Positions 1-8,582 are shown, counted from the first letter of the stretch. The stretch: 64,000 nucleotides of DNA from Halobacillus halophilus (GCF_020171985.1 NZ_JAIVAL010000001.1:62001-126000); one strand, 5' to 3'. Program-made: numbers and translations. The notes: a model not told the origin generated them from the sequence alone.

Positions 1-472
1 AAAAAACCTTTATGGACCCACCGTCAAACGAAACAACAGGCGCCTTTTCAGAGTACACATTCTGATAAATCGTATCCGTATTTCTTTTATCTTTAGGAAG
101 GTTTAACCATAGTTGAAGGGTGTGCGCGATATCATCTTCCACACCATCTTCTGCATGACGAGCAGCCCATCCCGCATTCATGTACTGAACGTCACCTGGC
201 TCAAGAATATCATGTCCTCCGCCGTTGTCGATATGTTCAAGACGGCCATCCACTACATAGGTAACGGTTTGAAACCCGCGATGGGGGTGGTCAGGAAACG
301 TGCCTTTTTTAAACCAGTCCTCCGCCATTAGAATGAACGGATCGAATTCTGCCCAGCGGTCTACGGGTAGTACCCATCCTTTTTGGATAGCCGGGAAACC
401 CATTTCATTATATTTTACATACCATGAATCTTTCACATCTCTTTTAAAGTATGTTTCATCCAATTCTATCAT
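1..472 (-). CDS. Pirin family protein (C-terminus cut by window edge)
   Basis: Cupin-fold protein of the pirin family, whose members include quercetin 2,3-dioxygenases and redox-linked regulators. The N-terminal signature is visible: HPHRGFQTVTYVVDG, followed by GGGHDILEPGDVQYMNAG. The HPHRGF histidines are the usual metal ligands of the family. The gene runs off the left edge, so the C-terminal cupin is missing only because of the window. The start is uncertain: ATG at 472 lies almost on top of an AAAGG, whereas an in-frame TTG at 463 has about 9 nt spacing and may be the real start. It lies 53 bp downstream of a MarR gene on the same strand, so a regulator-pirin operon is likely. Confidence 0.85.
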   Translation of the reverse strand, partial: MIELDETYFKRDVKDSWYVKYNEMGFPAIQKGWVLPVDRWAEFDPFILMAEDWFKKGTFPDHPHRGFQTVTYVVDGRLEHIDNGGGHDILEPGDVQYMNAGWAARHAEDGVEDDIAHTLQLWLNLPKDKRNTDTIYQNVYSEKAPVVSFDGGSIKVF

Positions 473-525
473 CCTTTCTAATCAATTTGCTATTGCTGTT
501 GTTTTAAAAATTTATATAAATGATG

Positions 526-963
526 TTATTCGGGGAATTCATTGAAGTTTTCGTCTATCTTGTTAAGAAGATGTTCTAATTGCTCTTTCTCTTTACTCGT
601 TAGATTTTTAGTGGCAATCTTATTGAATTCTTCAGTCACTGGCATTATTTCCTCCCGTAATTCGCTGCCGGTTGTCGTGAGATAAAGCTCCAGTGAACGG
701 CGGTCTTCTGTTGAGTATTTCCTAGTAATAAAACCTTTACTCTCCAAGCTGGAAGCCATACGGGCAATGTTCGTTTTATCTTTATTTAACTTCTTGGCGA
801 TCTGTCTCTGGTTTAGTCCATCTTCTTCCCAGAGAAGCATCATAATGAGATTCTGTTCGGGTGCAAGATTGTATGGTTCAAGTCTCGATTTAATATAATT
901 CGTCAATTTTAAATCGGTGCGATGGATTTTAATGGTGATATAATCTTCAAAAGATAACTTCAA
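526..963 (-). CDS. MarR family transcriptional regulator
   Basis: 145-aa winged-helix repressor of the MarR family (about 140-150 aa is normal). The central part, LTNYIKSRLEPYNLAPEQNLIMMLL then GLNQRQIAKKLNKDKTNIARM (in pieces), is the helix-turn-helix, and EDRRSLELYLTTTG is the wing. The start codon is TTG with GAGGG about 8 nt upstream. It sits just before the pirin gene on the same strand, so it probably regulates itself and pirin. MarR proteins usually respond to phenolic or oxidative ligands, but the ligand cannot be read from the sequence. A loose TAGTT/AACTA inverted repeat lies upstream near 1000-1030 and may be its operator. Confidence 0.88.
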   Translation of the reverse strand: MKLSFEDYITIKIHRTDLKLTNYIKSRLEPYNLAPEQNLIMMLLWEEDGLNQRQIAKKLNKDKTNIARMASSLESKGFITRKYSTEDRRSLELYLTTTGSELREEIMPVTEEFNKIATKNLTSKEKEQLEHLLNKIDENFNEFPE

Positions 964-1256
964 GGTACATCCCTCTCTTGGTCTGCCATCACAAAATAGT
1001 TGCTACACATACTAATTAATATAACTACAGATTAAGAAATAAAAACAGGTTTGTCAAAAGAACGGCTTTAGGTCTTTTAAACTAGATAAGTCAAATCGTC
1101 AGTAACAGGTTTCTGCTAAAACTACGAGTTTATGTTCTTGAACCATCCCATTCAACTCATATAAAATGAAGCGGTTAGATTCTGTATATTCACATATAGG
1201 TGTTATGGTAAAAATATAGCTTTTCTACTGAAATCTACTAAATAAGGAGTCCATGT

Positions 1257-1538
1257 ATGAGAAAAACGAAACGATTCAAGGAGGATGCAAGGTATCGTGT
1301 AGCTAATCGAGAAGCTTTAATCGGGCTTGTGCTGGTCATGATTAATTTTGCATTGTGGTTTGGGTTTGCCTATGGACTGGGTTCAAAACCCGTAGAAGAA
1401 TATAGTTATATTTGGGGACTGCCGGCCTGGTTTTTCTACAGCTGCATTGCCTCGACTGTTTTAGTCGTTGTATTAGTGATGCTTGCTGTTAAGTTTCTGT
1501 ACAAAGAAGTGTCGTTTGAAGAGGAGGATGAAGAATGA
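1257..1538 (+). CDS. yhdT: YhdT family membrane protein (DUF997)
   Basis: 93-aa protein with two hydrophobic segments (about residues 22-43 and 58-82), a basic N-terminus and an acidic C-terminal tail. Small proteins of this type (YhdT, DUF997) are encoded immediately before PanF in many bacteria and are thought to be accessory to pantothenate uptake. The stop overlaps the panF start by four bases (ATGA at 1535), which implies translational coupling. An AAGGAGT at about 1244-1250 precedes the ATG. An ATG four bases earlier is in another frame and soon hits a stop, so it is not used. Confidence 0.85.
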   Translation: MRKTKRFKEDARYRVANREALIGLVLVMINFALWFGFAYGLGSKPVEEYSYIWGLPAWFFYSCIASTVLVVVLVMLAVKFLYKEVSFEEEDEE

Positions 1539-3001
1539 ACGGGGAGGTAATTATACCGCTTTTATTATTTCTGATGATTATTTTCTTCGTAGGTTTCTAT
1601 GCCTCTAAGCATATTAGATCCACCTCGAACTTTCTCCAGGAATATTTTCTTGGAAGCAGACAGCTGGGGGGATTTATCCTTGCCATGACGATGACGGCTA
1701 CATATGGAAGTGCAAGCAGTTTCGTAGGAGGACCCGGAGTAGCTTACACGATGGGACTTGGATGGGTACTGCTTTCAATGTCTCAACTGGCGACTGGATA
1801 CTTTGTGCTTTCTGTGCTTGGCAAAAAGTTTGCCATCATGGCGAGGAAAATTAGAGCGGTTACGTTAATTGATTTTCTAAAAGAAAGATATCAGAGTAAA
1901 TGGGTAGTCATTTTATCAGCAGCAAGCATTATTATTTTTCTATTTTCAGCAATGGCTGCTCAATGGGTTGGCGGAGCCCGGTTAATCGAATCGCTCACTG
2001 GTCTATCCTATACAACCGCATTGTTTATATTCGCGGTATCCGTATTGGTTTATGTCATTATTGGCGGTTTTCGTGCGGTAGCAATTACGGATACCATTCA
2101 AGGTGTAGTCATGTTTGTGGGTACACTGGTCATTTTAATAGGAACCATTATTGCCGGCGGCGGCATAGGGAATATTATTTCTGATTTAACTGCAGAAAAC
2201 CCAGCTCTTATATCACCATTTGGCTCCGATCAATCTCTTACTCCGCTATACGTGTCTTCATTCTGGGTACTAGTAGGAGTAGGTGTGGTCGGACTGCCCC
2301 AGGTAGCCGTACGAGCGATGTCTTACAAGAATTCCAGAGGCATGCATAAAGCTCTTATTATAGGAACGATTGTAGTAGGGTTCATCATGCTTGGTATGCA
2401 TCTTACGGGGGTATTTGCCCGCTCAGTACTTCCGGGTATAGAAGTAGGGGATACAGTCATGCCCAAGATTGCGATGGAGGTTCTGCCTAACTGGCTGGCA
2501 GGAATTGTGCTCGCAGCACCCATGGCAGCTATTATGTCTACGGTTGACTCTCTGCTGCTGTTGGTTAGCTCTGCGGTTGTTAAAGATGTTTATTTGAACT
2601 ATGTAAAACCGGAAGCAGATGATCAAACGATTAAACGCTTCAGTATAAGTGTAACGGCTATTATTGGGGTACTTGTTTTCGCAATGGCAGTTAAGCCCCC
2701 AGAACTGTTAATTTGGCTGAATCTCTTCTCATTTGGAGGATTGGAGGCTGCTTTTATCTGGCCAGTAATTATGGGGCTTTATTGGCAGAAGGGGAACGCG
2801 AGTGGGGCCCTTGCTTCCATTATTACAGGAGTAGGGAGTTATATTCTGTTTCATTCGCTTATGCCGAACGCTTTTGGTATGCATACGGTGGTCCTGCCAG
2901 TAATTTTATCCCTGATGGCTTATGTAAGTGTAAGTCTGGTTACACTTCGTCATCATCAGGAGGTTCAAGCTGAAGTATATGAAAAACTTTGGAGCGCTTA
3001 A
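1535..3001 (+). CDS. panF: Sodium/pantothenate symporter PanF
   Basis: 488-aa member of the solute:sodium symporter family (SSF, LeuT-like fold), with about 13 membrane segments. The N-terminal part shows the family pattern FLGSRQLGGFILAMTMTATYG followed by SASSFVGGPGVAYTMGLGW, and AMAAQWVGGARLIESLTG is typical of PanF. Length matches known PanF (about 480 aa). PanF imports pantothenate with Na+ for coenzyme A synthesis. Pairing with the YhdT-like gene upstream supports PanF over proline or solute symporters of the same superfamily. Transcription ends at the hairpin at 3018-3054. Confidence 0.9.
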   Translation: MNGEVIIPLLLFLMIIFFVGFYASKHIRSTSNFLQEYFLGSRQLGGFILAMTMTATYGSASSFVGGPGVAYTMGLGWVLLSMSQLATGYFVLSVLGKKFAIMARKIRAVTLIDFLKERYQSKWVVILSAASIIIFLFSAMAAQWVGGARLIESLTGLSYTTALFIFAVSVLVYVIIGGFRAVAITDTIQGVVMFVGTLVILIGTIIAGGGIGNIISDLTAENPALISPFGSDQSLTPLYVSSFWVLVGVGVVGLPQVAVRAMSYKNSRGMHKALIIGTIVVGFIMLGMHLTGVFARSVLPGIEVGDTVMPKIAMEVLPNWLAGIVLAAPMAAIMSTVDSLLLLVSSAVVKDVYLNYVKPEADDQTIKRFSISVTAIIGVLVFAMAVKPPELLIWLNLFSFGGLEAAFIWPVIMGLYWQKGNASGALASIITGVGSYILFHSLMPNAFGMHTVVLPVILSLMAYVSVSLVTLRHHQEVQAEVYEKLWSA

Positions 3002-3016
3002 CCATAAGTAAACAAG

Positions 3017-3054
3017 AAGCGGAAATTTCAGGTTAACTGAAGTTTCCGCTTTTT
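3017..3054 (+). terminator. Intrinsic terminator of yhdT-panF
   Basis: Stem AGCGGAAA (3018-3025) pairs with TTTCCGCT (3043-3050), with an inner TTCAG/CTGAA extension and a short T run after it. It lies between convergent panF and the lipoprotein gene. Confidence 0.8.
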
Positions 3055-3574
3055 ACTGAGCTTTTGGAGGTATAAGAAATACAAACTTAACCGAGGCTGT
3101 AGTTACCGTTGAGCTTCCCCAGGAAGCATCAATAATGTAAGTCATATTCTTATCCTTTTCACCTTTAATCGTTATGGACTGATTGGTTATTTTTTCTTCA
3201 ACAGCAGTACCACCTTGAATTTTTTGATAAGAGAGAAAATCAGGTTTAGAAAAGCTTTCTGGAAACTTAATTTGGACTTTATCTCCTACTTCCGCATTGA
3301 TTAAGCCTGGCTTAATGGCTTCTTTTAACTGGTCAAGACTGTCCGTTACTTTAATTCCCTTCTGACTAAAATCTTCACATTCAGCTTGTGCCAGACATTC
3401 AATATAGTATTTGGCCTGATAGTCCTGACCTTTGTACATGAACACCACCTCATCTAATTCCCTTTCGGTTATATTCACGGATGTAGCCTCATTTTCCGGA
3501 TTGGATGGAGTTGTATCCTGAGAACATCCTGCGATTATTAGGATGACGATCAAAAGACTAATGAATCGACTCAT
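3053..3574 (-). CDS. Predicted lipoprotein of unknown function
   Basis: 173 aa with a short signal sequence and lipobox LIIAGC (Cys17), so it is predicted to be lipid-anchored on the outer face of the membrane. The mature part has two close cysteines (ECLAQAEC) that could form a disulphide and a beta-rich C-terminal half. I recognise no family. It sits alone between convergent panF and the iron-uptake gene, with no operon partner. The C-terminal half could be an immunoglobulin-like fold, but that is only a guess from strand-like hydrophobic alternation. Confidence 0.75.
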   Translation of the reverse strand: MSRFISLLIVILIIAGCSQDTTPSNPENEATSVNITERELDEVVFMYKGQDYQAKYYIECLAQAECEDFSQKGIKVTDSLDQLKEAIKPGLINAEVGDKVQIKFPESFSKPDFLSYQKIQGGTAVEEKITNQSITIKGEKDKNMTYIIDASWGSSTVTTASVKFVFLIPPKAQ

Positions 3575-3711
3575 AAACGAACCTACTTTCTGCAGAACTT
3601 TTTTCCTATCTTGGATTTTACAATGTTCCCGCTCACATCACAAACTAGATGGGATATGATCTTTCGTTTTTTCTCATTAACCAGCCCGTAAAGAAATAAC
3701 ATAATCATTAT

Positions 3712-3744
3712 AAAAAAGGAATGGCCGCATTATCTGGCCATTCC
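3712..3744 (-). terminator. Intrinsic terminator of iron-siderophore binding protein gene
   Basis: GGAATGGCC (3718-3726) pairs perfectly with GGCCATTCC (3736-3744). On the minus strand the stem is followed by TTTTTTATAAT, so it ends the minus-strand unit read from 4742. Confidence 0.85.
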
Positions 3745-3752
3745 TTTTCAGC

Positions 3753-4742
3753 TTACTCTTCATTTTCTAAAAAGTATTTCTCCAAATCATCTACCATCTC
3801 ATTAGCCGCTATATATCCACCGGCAGTGTTCCAAATCGCATCACTTACTTCATGAACGTCTCCAGATTTCACTACATCAAGGTTCTGGAAGAGCGGATCG
3901 TTTAACCATTCTTCTTGAAGATTGCTTGCAGCTCCATCTCCTGGTTCATAAGTGAAGTAGAAGAGGACGTCTCCATCCATAGCTGGAATTCTTTCTTTCG
4001 TCGCTTTTTCCATAAAATCATTTACATCCTGAGATTCAGGACGCTCGAACCCGATTTGTTCCAGAATGACACCGGAGAAAGAATCTTTATGATAGATTCG
4101 TACATGGTCCGGCAAGAAACGGATGACCGATACTTTTTGATTTAATTTATCTCCAGCTTGGTCGGCAAAATCATTTAGTCTTTGATCATATTCGTCGATC
4201 AGCTGTTGACCTTTATCTTCCATATTTAGAGCTTCAGCGTATGTCATGAAATTACTTTGCCACTCACCACGTAGTTTTTCAGAGAAGATCGTAGGGGCAA
4301 TTTTGTTTAACTTTTCATAAATATCTTCCTGACGCTGTTTGTTACCAATGATTAAATCAGGTTCAAGTTCAAGGATTTTTTCAATATTTACATTAGATTC
4401 GTCCCCTACAACTTCTACACCTTCCATTTGGTCACTGATATGATCGTACCATGGATCGCCTGTCCAGGATTTAACTGCTCCTACAGGTTTAACTCCCATA
4501 GCAAGAAGTGCTTCCGTGCCTTCATTAGTCAGGATGACAACACGCTCTGGTTTTTCTTCTACCGTTGTTTCTCCCATAGCATGTTCGATTGTGTATGGCT
4601 CAAAGTTTTCAGATCCAGAATCACCAGAATTATCCCCACCGTCCTGGGTGGTATCTTCTTCAGAAGAAGAATTTCCGCAAGCAGATAAAACTAATGAAAG
4701 AACCATCAATAGAGCAAATGGTGCTAAGTACCTTTTTAACAT
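3753..4742 (-). CDS. Iron(III)-siderophore ABC transporter substrate-binding lipoprotein
   Basis: 329-aa class III (FecB/FhuD/BtuF-type) binding protein. The signal peptide ends in lipobox LVLSAC (Cys22), followed by an acidic, Ser/Gly-rich linker typical of exported proteins in halophiles. The motifs RVVILTNEGTEALLAMGVKPVG and LELEPDLIIGN (in pieces) are standard for siderophore-binding proteins, and TIEHAMGETTVEEKPERVV opens the domain. It delivers Fe-siderophore to a FecCD permease, and two such permeases are encoded divergently. A Fur box lies between its promoter and start. The siderophore itself cannot be named; YfiY-like hydroxamate/schizokinen binders are the closest by memory. Confidence 0.88.
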   Translation of the reverse strand: MLKRYLAPFALLMVLSLVLSACGNSSSEEDTTQDGGDNSGDSGSENFEPYTIEHAMGETTVEEKPERVVILTNEGTEALLAMGVKPVGAVKSWTGDPWYDHISDQMEGVEVVGDESNVNIEKILELEPDLIIGNKQRQEDIYEKLNKIAPTIFSEKLRGEWQSNFMTYAEALNMEDKGQQLIDEYDQRLNDFADQAGDKLNQKVSVIRFLPDHVRIYHKDSFSGVILEQIGFERPESQDVNDFMEKATKERIPAMDGDVLFYFTYEPGDGAASNLQEEWLNDPLFQNLDVVKSGDVHEVSDAIWNTAGGYIAANEMVDDLEKYFLENEE

Positions 4743-4762
4743 AATAATAGCAACTCCCTAAT

Positions 4763-4777
4763 TGAATATGATTATCA
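4763..4777. promoter_or_regulatory. Fur box 1 (binding-protein side)
   Basis: TGAATATGATTATCA matches the 7-1-7 Fur consensus TGATAATNATTATCA with two differences. It lies between the binding-protein start (4742) and its likely minus-strand -10 element (ATTATA at 4791-4796), where bound Fur would block transcription. Confidence 0.75.
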
Positions 4778-4846
4778 TTTACAATAAGAGATTATATAAA
4801 ATCGAGGTAGAAGTCAATAGATTTTGTCATATTTCTGTAGTTAAAT

Positions 4847-4861
4847 TGAAAATGATTCTCA
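4847..4861. promoter_or_regulatory. Fur box 2 (permease side)
   Basis: TGAAAATGATTCTCA is a 7-1-7 Fur box with two differences from consensus and good dyad symmetry. It ends 6 bp before the TTGACA -35 hexamer of the fecCD promoter. Iron-bound Fur here should repress the permease operon. Confidence 0.8.
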
Positions 4862-4867
4862 AATTCG

Positions 4868-4896
4868 TTGACACTCAAACATTCTACAAATAGACT
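4868..4896 (+). promoter_or_regulatory. SigA promoter of the fecCD permease operon
   Basis: TTGACA (4868-4873), a 17-bp spacer and TAGACT (4891-4896). The TTG that opens the longest reading frame at 4868 is the -35 hexamer itself, so it cannot be the translation start of this transcript. Confidence 0.7.
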
Positions 4897-4942
4897 TATT
4901 ACTAGGATTTGGGAAGTTATAAGTTTGAAAGGACAAGGTTTT

Positions 4943-5947
4943 ATGGTACTTCATTCAACAGCCTGGAAGGGGATAGGGATCTTCATAGGAGTATTGGTAC
5001 TCCTCCTGTCTACCTTAGCCAGTGTTATTTTAGGATACACGGATGTGAATTTCACGGATGTCTATGAGGCATTTTTTCATTTTGATCAATCTAATAAACA
5101 CATCATTATTACGGATGTAAGGTTTCCGCGAGCTATTATCGCAGCTTGTGTAGGTGCTTCTTTAGCCATGGCTGGAGTATTAATGCAGGCTTTAACAAGA
5201 AATGCTTTAGCCTCACCAGGAATATTCGGGGTTAATGCTGGGGCTTCCTTTTTAGTGGTCCTTGCAATCGCTTATTTTCCTGCTGTACCTTTCGGCGGGC
5301 TAACGTGGATATCGTTTGCTGGGGCTGCGCTTGCGGCAATTACCGTATATGCGATTGGTTCAATTGGGAGAGAAGGACTGACACCTATGCGGCTTACACT
5401 TGCTGGAGCCGCCATTGCAGCACTTTTTTCTTCTTTCACTCAAGGAATGCTTGTATTAAATGAAAAAGCACTTGATGAAGTTTTGTTCTGGCTCGCAGGA
5501 TCTGTCCAGGGCAGAGACCTCGAGCACTTAATTCCAGTTCTTCCTTATTTGGCAGTTGCCTGGCTTGGTGCCCTATTTATTGCTCGTCATATTAACATTC
5601 TCCTAATGGGGGAAGACGTGGCTCAGGGCTTAGGTCAGCGTACAGTTTGGATAAAAGCCGTAACAGGGCTCATTATTATCCTATTGGCTGGCGGTGCTGT
5701 AGCGGTTGCAGGCCCTATTGGTTTTGTTGGAATTGTGGTTCCGCACTTTGCAAGGTGGATGGTCGGCCAGGATCATCGCTGGGTTGTACCTTATTCAGGA
5801 ATTCTGGGAGCCGTTTTACTGCTGTTAGCGGATATTGGTGCCAGGTACGTGATCATGCCGGAAGAGGTGCCTGTAGGCGTGATGACAGCAGTGATAGGGA
5901 CGCCTTTCTTCTTCTATATAGCGCGTAAAGGGGGAGAAAGCTCATGA
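4943..5947 (+). CDS. FecCD-type iron-siderophore ABC transporter permease (first)
   Basis: Membrane subunit of a type II (BtuC-like) importer with about nine to ten membrane segments. The signature is RFPRAIIAACVGASLAMAGV followed by MQALTRNALASPGIFGVNAGAS, and GPIGFVGIVVPHFARWMVG is the conserved cytoplasmic coupling region. I place the start at ATG 4943, with AAAGGA at 4928-4933 about 9 nt upstream, giving 334 aa, the normal size. The longest frame opens 75 bp earlier with a TTG that belongs to the promoter. The stop overlaps the next permease by four bases. No ATPase is encoded nearby, so one from elsewhere (FhuC/YusV type) must serve. Confidence 0.9.
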   Translation: MVLHSTAWKGIGIFIGVLVLLLSTLASVILGYTDVNFTDVYEAFFHFDQSNKHIIITDVRFPRAIIAACVGASLAMAGVLMQALTRNALASPGIFGVNAGASFLVVLAIAYFPAVPFGGLTWISFAGAALAAITVYAIGSIGREGLTPMRLTLAGAAIAALFSSFTQGMLVLNEKALDEVLFWLAGSVQGRDLEHLIPVLPYLAVAWLGALFIARHINILLMGEDVAQGLGQRTVWIKAVTGLIIILLAGGAVAVAGPIGFVGIVVPHFARWMVGQDHRWVVPYSGILGAVLLLLADIGARYVIMPEEVPVGVMTAVIGTPFFFYIARKGGESS

Positions 5948-6987
5948 GTAAAGAAACTTCTATTCGCCATTCAAGAAACACATATGATACTAAAACGATA
6001 ACAATTTTGAGTATATTAACATTAGTTTTATTGATTGTTTTCCTATTTTCAGCTTCATTGGGACAACTTTTTGTTCATCCCGTGGATGTATTAAAGGTTT
6101 TTGCCGGACAGGGAGAAAGCTCAAATCAAATGATTGTTAATTCCTTTCGAATGCCACGAATTCTGAATGCTTTATTTGTGGGAATGGCACTCGCTGTAAG
6201 CGGAGCTATTCTGCAGGGGATGATTCGAAATCCGCTGGCTTCGCCTGATTTTATAGGTCTTACAGGAGGTGCAGGCGTTGGGGTCGTGGCGTTTCTGGCC
6301 GTTTTCAGTAACGACGATAATGCTTTAACCGTTAGTATAAGCTGGATGCCTCTGGCTTCTTTTGCAGGTGCTGCTATTGTAGGGATTTTGCTTTATGTTC
6401 TCGCTTATAAGAATGGTATTTCCCCTATGAGATTAATCATCATTGGAGTCGGCATATCAGCTCTTACACAAGCCATTATCACTACGCTCATGATTGTAGG
6501 TCCTATTTACCGGGCTTCTCAGGCAAACATCTGGCTTACAGGCAGTGTGTATGGTTCTAATTGGGAAGAGGTGAGAATCATTATCCCCGTCGTAGTGGTA
6601 TTATTGTTCCTTTCGCTAGTGGTAGCGAGAAGGATTAATGCCCATGAGCTTGGAGACGAAACAGCTGCCGGTATTGGAGCTAACTTGAATAGGGACCGGC
6701 TTATTTTCCTGATTCTAGCTACCGCGCTCACAGGCATTGCTGTAGCATTTGCTGGCGGAATTGGCTTTGTAGGGCTAATGGCTCCGCACATTTCCAGACG
6801 GCTTGTGGGGTCCTCTTATGGATCTCTCATTCCTATATCGGCTTTAATCGGCGCTATTCTTGTTATGGGAGCAGACTTAATCGGCCGGACTGTATTCTTA
6901 CCTTTAGAAGTTCCTGCTGGAGTGTTTACAGCTACTATAGGAGCACCCTATTTTATTTTCCTTCTATTTACAAGCAAACGTTCTTAA
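5944..6987 (+). CDS. FecCD-type iron-siderophore ABC transporter permease (second)
   Basis: 347-aa second FecCD permease, coupled to the first by an ATGA overlap. It carries the same family marks: SFRMPRILNALFVGMALAVS, GAILQGMIRNPLASPDFIG and GGIGFVGLMAPHISRRLVG. Paired, non-identical permeases form the heterodimeric channel of Fe-siderophore importers such as YfiZ/YfhA and FhuB/FhuG. The order, permease-permease with a divergent binding lipoprotein, is the same as the B. subtilis yfiY/yfiZ-yfhA locus as I remember it. A hairpin with a long T run follows directly. Confidence 0.9.
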   Translation: MSKETSIRHSRNTYDTKTITILSILTLVLLIVFLFSASLGQLFVHPVDVLKVFAGQGESSNQMIVNSFRMPRILNALFVGMALAVSGAILQGMIRNPLASPDFIGLTGGAGVGVVAFLAVFSNDDNALTVSISWMPLASFAGAAIVGILLYVLAYKNGISPMRLIIIGVGISALTQAIITTLMIVGPIYRASQANIWLTGSVYGSNWEEVRIIIPVVVVLLFLSLVVARRINAHELGDETAAGIGANLNRDRLIFLILATALTGIAVAFAGGIGFVGLMAPHISRRLVGSSYGSLIPISALIGAILVMGADLIGRTVFLPLEVPAGVFTATIGAPYFIFLLFTSKRS

Positions 6988-6990
6988 AAA

Positions 6991-7016
6991 GAAGTCCAAC
7001 AGGGCTTCTTTTTTTT
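6991..7016 (+). terminator. Intrinsic terminator of fecCD operon
   Basis: GAAGTCC (6991-6997), loop AACA, GGGCTTC (7002-7008, one G.U pair), then eight T. Confidence 0.85.
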
Positions 7017-7264
7017 GAGATAGTTAGGTACCTGATTTTTCATAATACTTTTATCAAACTGTGTAAGATACCCGATTTGAAATGATTCAAGAAACCAATT
7101 GTTCCGTTACAAATGGTTGCAGTATGCGAACTCCCTCCAAATTCTCAGAAGCCTGTCTGCCAAACTGATCTATAAGCTAGTGTAAGGGGTATTAATTTAA
7201 CCATTTATTAGATTATGAGAAAATATCTGTGAAAAGTCTGAATATAAAGGAGGATACTTGCATA

Positions 7265-7489
7265 ATGATCAGCGGGTTTTGGTTTTTAATGATTATCATT
7301 TCTTTACTTGTATTGCCATTGCTCTATGGTATGCTTAGGGATTTTTTTGGAGGGAACACCAATCGCTTCTATGGAGATGAACTGAACAAGCAGAGGAAAA
7401 CGAAGAGAGAAAAAGCATATGACAAAGCGCATGAGAAAACGGCCAAATACTATGAAAGAGGAGGAAACGGAGGGGGTGGAGACTTATAA
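7265..7489 (+). CDS. Small membrane-anchored hypothetical protein
   Basis: 74 aa. The N-terminus is one hydrophobic segment (about residues 4-23), followed by a strongly charged helix rich in Lys/Arg/Glu and a Gly-rich tail (GGNGGGGDL). The start is ATG 7265, with AAAGGAGG at about 7247-7254 ten bases upstream. An in-frame GTG at 7229 lies upstream of that Shine-Dalgarno and is not favoured. The charged tail would face the cytoplasm if the helix inserts N-out. I do not recognise the family. It stands alone, with about 250 bp of gene-free sequence on the left. Confidence 0.65.
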   Translation: MISGFWFLMIIISLLVLPLLYGMLRDFFGGNTNRFYGDELNKQRKTKREKAYDKAHEKTAKYYERGGNGGGGDL

Positions 7490-7698
7490 AGAGAAGATCT
7501 CCTTTAGGATAGTCAAATCTTCTCTATAGTTAATCATAAAATTATTATGTAAACTAAAGCTGATATGGATATGCAATTTAAGCACACATCACCAACAGGA
7601 GCTTTTAAAAACCTAAAGTCGTATAATATTGAAGTAGTACCCTATGGAACAGGGGTAGTTAGGGAGGAGCGAGCTTTCTCAGAAAAGGAGGAACATCA

Positions 7699-8577
7699 AT
7701 GGGGCAAAAATTTGAAAAGCGTCAGCCACCAACTCGTGCAGATGTAAAGCAGCTGGAACAGCGTCTGTTACAAACTAAAACAACAGTTGAGAATATCTTG
7801 AAAGATCAGAGATTGTATTATGACCCAGATAAGTCCGAGCAATCCATAAAAAGCTACTATAGGAACATCAACTTTCAAGAAGCTAATCGAAAAGCAATAG
7901 AAGACTTAATACAATCCAGCCACCATAAAAAGGTTCTCTATGATCCTGGCGAATATGTATATCCCTGGGTTGATTTACGACCAGATGGAAAGCTTAGAAG
8001 CATTTATTCAGGTGAAGCAAGAGAACCTGAAGATGTCATTCAGGAAGATTTCGAAGCTTATTTGAAAATGAAAGCGGCCTCTGAAGAAACGGAAAACCCG
8101 AGCGAATTCTCAACTCTTTTGAAATACAACTGTGAACACGTGGTTCCTCAGTCCTGGTATGATAAAAAAGAACCCATGCGCGGCGATCTTCATCATCTGT
8201 TTACATGTGACCCTCAATGTAACTCAATAAGAAGTAACTATCCTTATTACGATTTTGCAAATTACCCCGTGCAAGAGGCAGGCGTAAATCGCGTAGAAAG
8301 CCATTGTGGGAAAACAGAAAATGAATATTTTGAGCCCGAATATGCAAAAGGTACGGTTGCTCGATCCATGCTGTATTTCTTGATAAGATATCCCGAAGAA
8401 ATTGAACCTGTACACAGAAAGAAAGTAAATGAAGAGCTACTCCTTCAATGGCATGAGGCTGAACCTCCAAGTTTATATGAACACCATAGAAATGAGGCGA
8501 TTTATTCCATTCAGGGAAATCGCAATCCTTTTATTGACTTTCCTGAACAAATGAGAACAGTATTTTACACTCAATGA
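7699..8577 (+). CDS. Endonuclease I family nuclease, no signal peptide
   Basis: 292-aa protein with the beta-beta-alpha metal core of the EndA / Vvn / B. subtilis Bsn (YurI) family: CEHVVPQSW (residues 145-153), DLHHLF (163-168) and CNSIRSNYPYYDF (174-186). The family cleaves DNA and/or RNA non-specifically using one divalent metal; the His in EHVVPQ is the general base. Known members are secreted or periplasmic, but this one starts MGQKFEKRQPPTRADVKQLE with no hydrophobic leader. ATG 7699 has a perfect AAAGGAGG, so the N-terminus looks right. It may act in the cytoplasm, leave by a non-classical route, or be released on lysis. It is monocistronic. Confidence 0.85.
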   Translation: MGQKFEKRQPPTRADVKQLEQRLLQTKTTVENILKDQRLYYDPDKSEQSIKSYYRNINFQEANRKAIEDLIQSSHHKKVLYDPGEYVYPWVDLRPDGKLRSIYSGEAREPEDVIQEDFEAYLKMKAASEETENPSEFSTLLKYNCEHVVPQSWYDKKEPMRGDLHHLFTCDPQCNSIRSNYPYYDFANYPVQEAGVNRVESHCGKTENEYFEPEYAKGTVARSMLYFLIRYPEEIEPVHRKKVNEELLLQWHEAEPPSLYEHHRNEAIYSIQGNRNPFIDFPEQMRTVFYTQ

Positions 8578-8582
8578 TAAAA

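Noticed and set aside
7565-7747. 60-aa frame overlapping the nuclease start
   Set aside because: No ribosome site at its start, and it runs across the AAAGGAGG and first codons of the nuclease gene in another frame.
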